Origin: DAOPKN01 sp035391225
GTDB lineage: Bacteria; Thermotogota; Thermotogae; MWEM01
DNA: 47,652 bases
Direction: 5' to 3'
Assembly (NCBI GenBank): GCA_035391225.1
Contig: DAOPKN010000013.1
Span: 1-47,652, forward strand
Part shown: positions 41,144 to 47,652 of the stretch, piece after piece
Position numbering within the stretch: position 1 is the first letter of the stretch
Layout: each line of letters begins with the position of its first letter
Notes under the pieces: generated by a model
Databases searched by the model: none
What the model was told of the DNA's origin: nothing
What the model saw: the letters and a program-made list of their open reading frames with translations, nothing else
Made by a program: the position numbers and the translations under genes

Positions 41144-42592
41144 ATGGCAGTAACAAATTCGAAGAAGAATCCGGCAGAGGCCGCCTCGCCCGCCAAAGGA
41201 AAAATCGTCAGCATTATTGGTCCCGTCATCGACGTTCGCTTTGAAGAGGGTGATCTCCCCGAAATTTACAACGCCTTGGAAGTCACTGACCCCGAGACAA
41301 AGCGCAAGTTGGTCCTAGAAGTGGAGCAACTCATCGGGGACAACACGGTGCGTGCGGTTGCGCTGGATTCCACCGATGGTTTCATCCGCGGCTTGGACGT
41401 GGTCGATACCGGGAAACCCATTTCCGTCCCCGTCGGCCCACAGGCAATGGGGAGGATGTTTAACCTACTGGGAGAACCTATTGACAACAAAGGGGAGGTA
41501 CACATCAAGGAGAGGTGGCCCATCCACCGCGACCCCCCCCCTCTCAAAGAGCAATCCACCGAGATTGAAATCCTGGAAACAGGTATCAAGGTTATCGATC
41601 TGATCGCACCCTTTCCGCGCGGCGGGAAAGTCGGTTTCTTCGGCGGAGCAGGGGTGGGAAAAACCGTTCTGGTCATGGAACTCATTCGCAACATCGCCAT
41701 CGAGCACCATGGCTTCTCCATGTTCGCCGGGGTGGGAGAACGCACACGCGAGGGAAACGACTTGTACCTCGACATGCAGGAAGCGGGGGTTTTGGACAAC
41801 ACCGTGCTGGTTTTTGGCCAGATGAACGAACCTCCCGGTGCCCGGTTCCGCGTCGCGCTCACAGCGCTGACCATGGCGGAATACTTCCGCGACGAGGAAG
41901 GAAAAGACGTTCTGCTCTTCATCGATAACATTTTCCGTTTCGTGCAAGCAGGCTCCGAAGTGTCTGCACTTTTGGGGCGCATGCCCTCCGCCGTGGGATA
42001 CCAACCCACGCTTGCCACCGACATGGGAGAGCTCCAGGAACGGATTACGTCCACCCGGAAAGGATCCATTACCTCCGTCCAAGCGGTGTATGTTCCCGCA
42101 GACGATATCACTGACCCTGCTCCTGCCACAACGTTTACCCACCTGGATGCATCCGTGGTGCTTTCCCGCCAAATCGCCGAGCTGGGAATTTACCCCGCGG
42201 TGGACCCCCTCGATTCCAACTCCAAGATGCTGGACCCCACGGTGGTGGGAACCGAGCATTACCGCGTCGCGCGCGAGGTGCAGGAAGTGTTGCAAAGGTA
42301 CCGTGAGTTGCAAGATATCATTGCCATCCTGGGGATGGAAGAACTCTCCGAAGAAGACAAGAAAACGGTGCAGCGTGCGCGCAAGATCCAGCGCTTCCTC
42401 AGCCAGCCTTTCTTCGTGGCGGAGAAATTCTCGGGCTTTTCCGGTCAGTACGTCCCCATCGCCGAAACCATCCGCAGTTTCCGCGACATCCTCGATGGGA
42501 AGTACGACGATCTTCCCGAGCAAGCGTTCTACATGGTAGGAACCATTGACCAGGTGGTGGAACGCGCCAACAAAATGAAAGCGGGTGCGTAA
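41144..42592 (+). CDS. atpD: F1 ATP synthase beta subunit
   Basis: 482 residues. The Walker A loop is GGAGVGKTV (about 166-174), the catalytic Glu lies in VGERTREGNDLY, Walker B is VLLFIDNIFRF, and ALLGRMPSAVGYQPTLATDM is the beta-specific signature. The N-terminal beta-barrel has IVSIIGPVIDVRF. The C-terminal domain with LGMEELSEEDKKTVQRARK is the conserved DELSEED-like segment, here EELSEED. It is the catalytic subunit of the F1Fo enzyme. About 20 extra N-terminal residues (Lys/Ala-rich) precede the barrel. Start ATG 41144 with GGGAGGTG. Only atpC follows; the other ATP synthase genes are not in the window. Confidence 0.97.
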   Translation: MAVTNSKKNPAEAASPAKGKIVSIIGPVIDVRFEEGDLPEIYNALEVTDPETKRKLVLEVEQLIGDNTVRAVALDSTDGFIRGLDVVDTGKPISVPVGPQAMGRMFNLLGEPIDNKGEVHIKERWPIHRDPPPLKEQSTEIEILETGIKVIDLIAPFPRGGKVGFFGGAGVGKTVLVMELIRNIAIEHHGFSMFAGVGERTREGNDLYLDMQEAGVLDNTVLVFGQMNEPPGARFRVALTALTMAEYFRDEEGKDVLLFIDNIFRFVQAGSEVSALLGRMPSAVGYQPTLATDMGELQERITSTRKGSITSVQAVYVPADDITDPAPATTFTHLDASVVLSRQIAELGIYPAVDPLDSNSKMLDPTVVGTEHYRVAREVQEVLQRYRELQDIIAILGMEELSEEDKKTVQRARKIQRFLSQPFFVAEKFSGFSGQYVPIAETIRSFRDILDGKYDDLPEQAFYMVGTIDQVVERANKMKAGA

Positions 42593-42594
42593 AC

Positions 42595-42996
42595 GTGGCG
42601 CTGTTCCAGGTCAAGATGGTCTCCCCGGAGAAAACCGTGTGGGAGGGAAAGGCCAGCCTGGCAACCTTCCGAACCCTGGAAGGCTCCATGGGTGTTTTGG
42701 ACAAGCGGGCTCCCCTGGTGGTTTCGCTGGACGTGGCCCCCTTGAAACTCCAGTCCGAAAACGGACCCATCGAGTTCGCGGTACACGGCGGAATCCTCAA
42801 AATGGATGGTGAACTCCTGATCGTGATCACCGATGCTGCAGAACGCGTGGAAGACATCGATGTCTACCGGGCAGAAGCCGCGCGCAAGAGAGCCATGGAT
42901 CGCCTGGAAAAGGCTCGAAACGACCGGGAACGAATCAAGGCCAAATTTTCCCTGCAAAAAAACCTTTTGCGGGAACGCCTGGGAAAGGAAAGATAA
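42595..42996 (+). CDS. atpC: F1 ATP synthase epsilon subunit
   Basis: 133 residues: the N-terminal beta-sandwich (FQVKMVSPEKTVWEGKAS; VHGGILKMDGELLIVITDAA) and a C-terminal helical hairpin (about 90-133, EAARKRAMDRLEKARND), the usual two-domain form. Epsilon couples rotation to catalysis and inhibits ATP hydrolysis. Start GTG 42595, two bases after the atpD stop. manA starts at the next base after its stop. Confidence 0.93.
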   Translation: MALFQVKMVSPEKTVWEGKASLATFRTLEGSMGVLDKRAPLVVSLDVAPLKLQSENGPIEFAVHGGILKMDGELLIVITDAAERVEDIDVYRAEAARKRAMDRLEKARNDRERIKAKFSLQKNLLRERLGKER

Positions 42997-43938
42997 ATGG
43001 GAACCTTCATGGTTGCAGAGCCTCTCTTCCTTGAAAAGAAGTGGGCGGGGAAGCGTTTGGCAAGCATTTTTCCAAAAGCCCCAAAGAACACCGGCGAAGC
43101 CTGGATGTTTTCCGGCATCCCGGGAAAAGAAACAACGCTGGTGGATTGCTACGGTTCGGAATCGCTTCCCTCAGCGTCCATTTCTCGACTGACGGGGAAG
43201 CGTTTTCCCCGCATTCCGTTTCTCGTGAAGCTAATCAACGCCAGCCAATGGCTGTCCGTGCAGGTGCATCCCGGAGATTCCATGTCCTCCACGCAAGAGG
43301 GAGAACCCTGGGGAAAGAACGAGCTGTGGTATGTTCTTGAGGCAGGGAAAGAAGCCAAGATCCTGTACGGCCTGAAGGATTGTCCCGATCGGGGCCAACT
43401 CCAATCGATCCTTGCGGACAAAAAACTCAAAGAGCACGTGAAGAGCGTTTCCATCTCGAAAGGGAACTTGGTAGACATTCCCGCGGGAACGGTGCATGCC
43501 CTTGGGCCCGACAGCATGATCCTGGAAATCCAACAAGCATCCGATGTTACCTACAGGCTTTTCGACTGGGACCGCGAGCAACCCGATCGCCCCCTTCACA
43601 CTGAAAAAGCACTGGATGCCATCGAGTTCGGCCGGGAGACTTCCTCCCCAATCCAGTTGCAACGCCAGTTCAAGAATCCGCTTTTCGACATTTCGCTGCA
43701 CGATGGGCGAAAAACGCGTGTGCGCGGATTTTCCCTGGTGTTTTCCTTGGAGACCATCTTGCTGGAAGGATACGAGATGAAACCCCTTTTCTGCGCGTTG
43801 GTTCCCTTCAACACCTCGGTGGAACTTTCCGGGGCTTGCATGATCATCCGCCTGGGAAAAGCTTGGAACTCCTTGCAGGAAAAGAAGAACGAATCCCATG
43901 CATCGGGGCAAAAAAACAACAATCAAAATACGGAATAG
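42997..43938 (+). CDS. manA: Mannose-6-phosphate isomerase, type I
   Basis: 313 residues, the short bacterial form. Zinc-site motifs: WLSVQVHPGD (about 87-96, Gln and His ligands), KNELWYVLEAG (about 108-118, Glu ligand) and DIPAGTVHALGPDS (about 162-175, His ligand). It converts mannose-6-phosphate to fructose-6-phosphate. It starts at the base after the atpC stop with GGAAAG upstream; ATG 43009 is a possible later start. The last ~20 residues (Asn/Gln/Lys-rich) are unconserved. Together with fba it joins the ATP synthase genes to hexose metabolism. Confidence 0.9.
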   Translation: MGTFMVAEPLFLEKKWAGKRLASIFPKAPKNTGEAWMFSGIPGKETTLVDCYGSESLPSASISRLTGKRFPRIPFLVKLINASQWLSVQVHPGDSMSSTQEGEPWGKNELWYVLEAGKEAKILYGLKDCPDRGQLQSILADKKLKEHVKSVSISKGNLVDIPAGTVHALGPDSMILEIQQASDVTYRLFDWDREQPDRPLHTEKALDAIEFGRETSSPIQLQRQFKNPLFDISLHDGRKTRVRGFSLVFSLETILLEGYEMKPLFCALVPFNTSVELSGACMIIRLGKAWNSLQEKKNESHASGQKNNNQNTE

Positions 43939-43950
43939 GAGGACAAAAAA

Positions 43951-44889
43951 ATGCCATACGTACCGACCAAGGAAATCCTCGAGGACGCAAACCGCAGGGG
44001 TTACGCCGTCGGGGCATTTAACATCAACGATCTGGAATTCCTGCAAGCCATCATCGCCGCTGCCGAAGAGGAAAAATCGCCCGTGCTGGTGGAAACGAGT
44101 GAAGGAGCCATCAAGTACGCGGGGCACGGAAACGTGCAACGCGGGGTGGACACCCTCTACCAAATGGTACGCCAATATGCCGACACCGTTTCGGTGCCCG
44201 TGTCGCTGCACCTGGATCACGGCAAAGACTTCGCGTACATCATGGCGTGCATCAAAGGTGGTTACGGTTCGGTCATGATCGATGCCTCGTCCATGCCGTT
44301 CCAGGAAAACCTCGAGGAGACCCGCAGGATCGTGGAGATTGCCCACTCCGTTGGAATCGGGGTAGAAGCCGAACTGGGCACGCTCAAGGGAATCGAAGAC
44401 AACGTGGTGGCTGCAGAATCCATCCTCGTGGACCCCAACGAGGCCAAGCAATTCGTGGAACAAACGAAGGTAGATTTCCTCGCACCCGCCATCGGAACCA
44501 GCCACGGTGCTTTCAAGTTCAAGGGAGCGGCCAAACTGGACTTCAACCGTTTGCAAAAGGTCAAGGAATTCACCCAAATCCCGTTGGTTTTGCACGGAGC
44601 TTCCAGTGTTCCCGAGGAATACGTGGAACTTGCAAACCAGTACGGTGGGAAGATCGAGGGAGCAAAGGGTGTGCCATTCGATGTGCTGGAAGAGAGCGTG
44701 CGCTACGGGATCAACAAGGTCAATACCGACACCGACTTGCGCATCACGTTCATCGCCACCATGCGCAAAGTTTTGCACGAAAAACCCGGCGAAATCGACC
44801 CCCGAAAGATCTTTGGTCCCGCCATTTCCGCTGTAAAGGAAGGCATCCAAGAAAGAATGCGCGTTCTTGGCTCTTCCGGAAAAGCCTGA
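43951..44889 (+). CDS. fba: Class II fructose-1,6-bisphosphate aldolase
   Basis: 312 residues. The catalytic Asp and first zinc His are in VSLHLDHGKD (about 86-95), VMIDASSMPFQENL follows, then VEAELGTLKGIEDN with a conserved Glu, FLAPAIGTSHGAFKF (zinc His region), LVLHGASSVPEE (second zinc His) and GINKVNTDTDLR (phosphate contact). Length and motifs fit the FbaA/GatY class IIB type. It splits fructose-1,6-bisphosphate in glycolysis. Start ATG 43951 with ATAGGAGG seven bases upstream. A terminator follows. Confidence 0.95.
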   Translation: MPYVPTKEILEDANRRGYAVGAFNINDLEFLQAIIAAAEEEKSPVLVETSEGAIKYAGHGNVQRGVDTLYQMVRQYADTVSVPVSLHLDHGKDFAYIMACIKGGYGSVMIDASSMPFQENLEETRRIVEIAHSVGIGVEAELGTLKGIEDNVVAAESILVDPNEAKQFVEQTKVDFLAPAIGTSHGAFKFKGAAKLDFNRLQKVKEFTQIPLVLHGASSVPEEYVELANQYGGKIEGAKGVPFDVLEESVRYGINKVNTDTDLRITFIATMRKVLHEKPGEIDPRKIFGPAISAVKEGIQERMRVLGSSGKA

Positions 44890-44906
44890 TCTCGGGGAAA
44901 AGTGTA

Positions 44907-44935
44907 GGCAGACAAATCCAGTCTGCCTTTTTTTT
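44907..44935 (+). terminator. Rho-independent terminator after fba
   Basis: GGCAGAC (44907-44913), seven-base loop, GTCTGCC (44921-44927), then eight T. It separates the atpD-fba transcript from ackA. Confidence 0.88.
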
Positions 44936-44983
44936 CGATGCGCTCATTTGTGCAGCAATCGACATTTCACAAGGAGGATGGTT

Positions 44984-46198
44984 ATGAAAGTACTGGTCAT
45001 CAACTCGGGGTCTTCATCCATCAAGTACCAACTTTTGGACATGCAAAACGAGGACGTTATTTGCAAGGGGCTCGTAGACCGCGTGGGAATCCCTGGTTCC
45101 GTGCTCAAGCACAAGAAAGATGGGGAAACTTTTACCGTGGAACGGCCCATCCCGCATCACGATGACGGCCTTAAGCTCGTTCTGGAAACCCTGGTGGATG
45201 GAAAGATGGGCGTTTTGCAATCACTGGAAGAAATCAAGGCCGTGGGCCATCGCGTGGTCCACGGGGGAGAGAAATTTTCCGGATCGGTGCTGGTAAACGA
45301 CGAAGTCATTGAGGCACTGGAAGAAAATGCATATCTTGCCCCGCTGCACAACCCTCCCAACATCATGGGTATCAAATCGGCGCGCAAGTTGCTTCCCGGT
45401 ACGCCAAACGTGGCAGTATTCGACACCTCTTTCCATATGACCATGCCCCAACACGCATTTTTGTACGCCATTCCTTTGGAATACTACCGCAAGTACAAGA
45501 TCCGCCGTTACGGCTTCCACGGCACTTCCCATCGTTACGTTTCCCACCGCGCGGCACAGCTGCTGGGAAAGAAGATCGAGGAACTCAAGATCATCACCTG
45601 CCACCTGGGCAACGGGGCTTCCATTGCGGCTGTGAAAAACGGGAAGTCGGTGGATACCTCCATGGGATTCACACCGTTGGAAGGATTGGTTATGGGAACG
45701 CGCTCCGGTGACCTGGACCCCTCCATCCTGGTATTCCTGCAGGAGAAGGAAGATTTCACCGCCGAAGAGATTTACAACATCTTGAACAAGAAGAGCGGTG
45801 TCCTGGGGTTGACCGACAACTTCTCCAGCGATATGCGCGACATCGAAGACAAGGCCATCGAAGAGGAGGCCGTTTGCCGACGTGCCCTGACCATCTACGA
45901 GTATCGCATTGCCAAGTACATCGGCGCGTATGCCGCTGCCATGAATGGTGTAGACGCCATCGTATTCACCGCCGGTGTGGGAGAAAACTCCCCCATCTTG
46001 CGCCAGGAAATTTGTGAAAACCACCTGGGCTTCCTCGGCGTCAAGCTGGATAACGAGGTAAACGAAACCCGGAAGGAAAAAATCCTTTCCACACCCGATT
46101 CCGCCGTGGCGATCCTGAATATTCCCACGAACGAAGAGCTCGTGATTGCCCGGGACACCCGAGAAATTGTCGAAGAAGGAAAAAACCATCTTTCATAA
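44984..46198 (+). CDS. ackA: Acetate kinase
   Basis: 404 residues, standard length. The opening VLVINSGSSSIKYQL (about 3-17) and the second signature MGFTPLEGLVMGTRSGDLDP (about 227-246) are diagnostic of the ASKHA acetate kinase fold; FDTSFHMTMP and RRYGFHGTSH carry active-site residues (Asp and His), and FTAGVGENSP is the third motif. It makes ATP from acetyl-phosphate in fermentation. Start ATG 44984 with AAGGAGG eight bases upstream. No clear promoter was seen in the 48 bases after the terminator. Confidence 0.97.
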   Translation: MKVLVINSGSSSIKYQLLDMQNEDVICKGLVDRVGIPGSVLKHKKDGETFTVERPIPHHDDGLKLVLETLVDGKMGVLQSLEEIKAVGHRVVHGGEKFSGSVLVNDEVIEALEENAYLAPLHNPPNIMGIKSARKLLPGTPNVAVFDTSFHMTMPQHAFLYAIPLEYYRKYKIRRYGFHGTSHRYVSHRAAQLLGKKIEELKIITCHLGNGASIAAVKNGKSVDTSMGFTPLEGLVMGTRSGDLDPSILVFLQEKEDFTAEEIYNILNKKSGVLGLTDNFSSDMRDIEDKAIEEEAVCRRALTIYEYRIAKYIGAYAAAMNGVDAIVFTAGVGENSPILRQEICENHLGFLGVKLDNEVNETRKEKILSTPDSAVAILNIPTNEELVIARDTREIVEEGKNHLS

Positions 46199-46207
46199 GG
46201 AGAATCC

Positions 46208-47623
46208 ATGATGCCTGCAAAGAAAAATGACCTGGAATTCCTGCGCAAGAAGCAGGTTTCCGTGTGGGAAAAGGGATACGATGATCAAGTCTTTGATTTT
46301 TGCGAACGGTACAAAACATTCCTAAAAGAGAGCACCACCGAACGGCGTTCCATAGAACAAAGCGTGCAAATCGCCCGGCGCGCGGGTTTCGTCGACTTCG
46401 AGGAGTTGGTGAAAAATCCCCCGGAAACACTGCAGGGAACCCGTTTTTTCCTTTCGCATCGGGGGAAAGCCCTTGCGCTTTTCGTGCTGGGCTCGGACCT
46501 GGGCAAAGGGCTCAACATCGTAGCCACCCACGTGGACTCACCCCGCCTTGATTTCAAGCCTTCCCCGCTGTACGAGGACAAGGACCTGGCTATGGCGCGC
46601 ACCCACTACTACGGTGGCGTGAAAAAGTACCAATGGTTCAGCGTTCCCTTGGGCATCGATGGTGTGGTGGTACGGGCGGATGGCCAAAAAGTCAACGTGC
46701 GCATCGGCTTTGACCCGGATGACCCCGTTTTCACCATTTCCGATCTTCTGCCCCATTTGGACAAGCGCGAAGGAACCATCGCAAAGGTCTTCGAAGGAAA
46801 GAAACTCAACCTCATCTTGGGAAGCCGGAAACTCTCCTCTGCGAAAAAAGAGACCAAGGATCCCGTTCTGCTCAACATTCTGAACCTTTTTTACCAGAAG
46901 TACGGCATCGTGGAGGAAGACTTTTTTTCCGCGGAACTGGAAGTTGTTCCCGTTTTCGAGCCAAGGGACGTGGGTTTGGATCGCAGCATGATCGGTGGAT
47001 ATGGCCATGACGACAGGGTTTGTTCCTTTTCCGCCCTGATGGCTTTGATCGAAGCCACTTCCCACGAAAAAAGTTCCTGCGTTTTGCTGCTGGACAAGGA
47101 AGAAATCGGCAGTACCGGCAACACGGGTGCCCGCCACCACTTCTGGAAAAAAGCCGTCAACCGCGTGCGGGAATGGTCGGGAGAAAGCACACCGCTCGAA
47201 GATATCCTGGAGAGAAGCATGGTGCTTTCCGGCGACGTTTCGGCAGTGGTCAACCCGAATTACCCCGAGGTTCTCGACGGCGCCAACGCATCCCAATTTG
47301 GAATGGGCATTACCCTTACCAAGTTTACTGGCCGTGGGGGAAAGGGTGGTGCAAACGACGCACATGCGGAAATCCTCGGCGCGATTCGGAACCTGCTCAA
47401 CGAAAACCAGGTCGCCTGGCAAAACGGTTTGCTCGGCGAAGTAGACCAAGGAGGCGGGGGAACCGTCGCGCTTTTCTTTGCGGAACAGGGGCCCTCCGTT
47501 TTGGATGCCGGTGTGGGTGTGATGGGTATGCACTCCCTCTTTGAACTGGTCAGCAAGGCGGACGTGTTCGAAACCTACCGCGCATACCGAGTTTTCTTCG
47601 AGAAATTCAAGGGGGTACTGTAA
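46208..47623 (+). CDS. M18 family aminopeptidase (probable)
   Basis: 471 residues. The co-catalytic metal site fits the M18 tetrahedral aminopeptidases: VATHVDSPRLDF (first His and Asp), GGYGHDDRVCSFSAL (second Asp; the family usually has GxxLDDR), DKEEIGSTGNTG (catalytic Glu-Glu), GDVSAVVNPNYPE (another metal Asp) and VGVMGMHSLFE (last His). It removes N-terminal residues from peptides in the cytosol, in line with the secreted M6 protease and peptide fermentation. Start ATG 46208 (or the next ATG at 46211) with AAGGAG upstream. It follows ackA by nine bases, so the two are probably co-transcribed. Confidence 0.92.
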   Translation: MMPAKKNDLEFLRKKQVSVWEKGYDDQVFDFCERYKTFLKESTTERRSIEQSVQIARRAGFVDFEELVKNPPETLQGTRFFLSHRGKALALFVLGSDLGKGLNIVATHVDSPRLDFKPSPLYEDKDLAMARTHYYGGVKKYQWFSVPLGIDGVVVRADGQKVNVRIGFDPDDPVFTISDLLPHLDKREGTIAKVFEGKKLNLILGSRKLSSAKKETKDPVLLNILNLFYQKYGIVEEDFFSAELEVVPVFEPRDVGLDRSMIGGYGHDDRVCSFSALMALIEATSHEKSSCVLLLDKEEIGSTGNTGARHHFWKKAVNRVREWSGESTPLEDILERSMVLSGDVSAVVNPNYPEVLDGANASQFGMGITLTKFTGRGGKGGANDAHAEILGAIRNLLNENQVAWQNGLLGEVDQGGGGTVALFFAEQGPSVLDAGVGVMGMHSLFELVSKADVFETYRAYRVFFEKFKGVL

Positions 47624-47635
47624 ACGCGTAAGGCT

Positions 47636-47652
47636 GTGATCCTGGGGGCTGG
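47636..47652 (+). CDS. Possible start of a further gene, cut by the window edge
   Basis: GTG followed by codons for ILGAG, the opening of many nucleotide- or dinucleotide-binding proteins. GTAAGG lies two bases upstream, too close for a normal ribosome site. Only five codons are visible, so the call is weak. Confidence 0.22.

Noticed and set aside
43231..44850. Open frame of 539 codons on the minus strand opposite manA and fba
   Set aside because: Both plus-strand genes have full active-site motifs; the opposite frame has no recognisable domain.
1..47652. CRISPR arrays, transposases, integrases, phage genes, attachment sites
   Set aside because: No regularly spaced repeats or recombinase motifs were seen; the two-copy hairpin element is too far apart and too small for an array.
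1..47652. tRNA or rRNA genes
   Set aside because: No GTTCRANNC-type T-arm with a matching acceptor stem, and no rRNA signature, was recognised in the intergenic regions.

Overview
The window is a bacterial chromosome segment of roughly 54% G+C (estimated by eye). It carries about 41 protein genes, no rRNA, tRNA, CRISPR array or insertion sequence that I could see, and no gene-free stretch above about 250 bases. Two runs of exactly 100 N (4348-4447 and 10327-10426) are scaffold gaps, and each interrupts a gene. The host is a flagellated, fermentative bacterium with an outer envelope. The best guess is Thermotogota: a rod-like coiled-coil protein with a C-terminal membrane anchor sits directly upstream of a barrel-like protein, as in the Omp-alpha/Omp-beta pair of the Thermotoga toga; Hfq, TmcAL, an M18 aminopeptidase, a seven-blade SBBP-type propeller and a YlxF-FliK-FlgD-TIGR02530-FlgE flagellar block also fit. 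The G+C is high for that phylum, and Synergistota or another deep lineage is not excluded.

Layout. 1-3.3 kb (+): a PP2A-type phosphoesterase, a TPR-like lipoprotein and a secreted M6 metalloprotease. 3.4-9.6 kb (-): flagellar hook genes (MotE/YlxF-like, fliK, flgD, TIGR02530, flgE). 9.8-11.1 kb (+): three small exported proteins, the middle one cut by a gap and the third PDZ-like. 11.2-16.6 kb (+): a nitrilase-family protein with an apparently degenerate RNase H-like N-terminal domain, tex, an AlaX-type editing protein, a small barrel-like protein and hfq. 16.7-24.0 kb (+): methylmalonyl-CoA mutase small and large subunits, MeaB, phosphoglucomutase and a 60-residue protein. 24.1-31.0 kb (-): the propeller, the barrel protein, the coiled-coil rod, tyrS and secG. 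31.1-35.5 kb (+): a nucleic-acid housekeeping operon (TmcAL, helical-repeat protein, THUMP methyltransferase, XTP/dITP pyrophosphatase, histidine phosphatase). 35.5-41.0 kb (-): a Smg-like protein, two ECF-type ATPases, an RlmI-type methyltransferase, a radical SAM/SPASM protein, an MgtC-type membrane protein and rpsT. 41.1-47.6 kb (+): atpD, atpC, manA, fba, ackA and an M18 aminopeptidase, with perhaps the first codons of another gene at the edge.

How the genes work together. The right end is an energy and sugar-phosphate block (ATP synthase beta/epsilon, mannose-6-phosphate isomerase, aldolase, acetate kinase) that suits a sugar or peptide fermenter making acetate. mutA-mutB-meaB links succinyl-CoA and methylmalonyl-CoA through B12. 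The middle builds the outer envelope.

Regulation visible in the sequence. Most promoters are extended -10 boxes (TGn-TATAAT) without a recognisable -35, while the rod, the barrel protein and rpsT have TTGCAA or TTGACA -35 boxes. TTG and GTG starts are frequent. The most unusual signals are a 27-base hairpin element present twice, each time just after a stop codon and able to form a compact pseudoknot; the RNase H-like/nitrilase fusion; and an approximately 50-residue Trp/Arg repeat in the coiled-coil rod.
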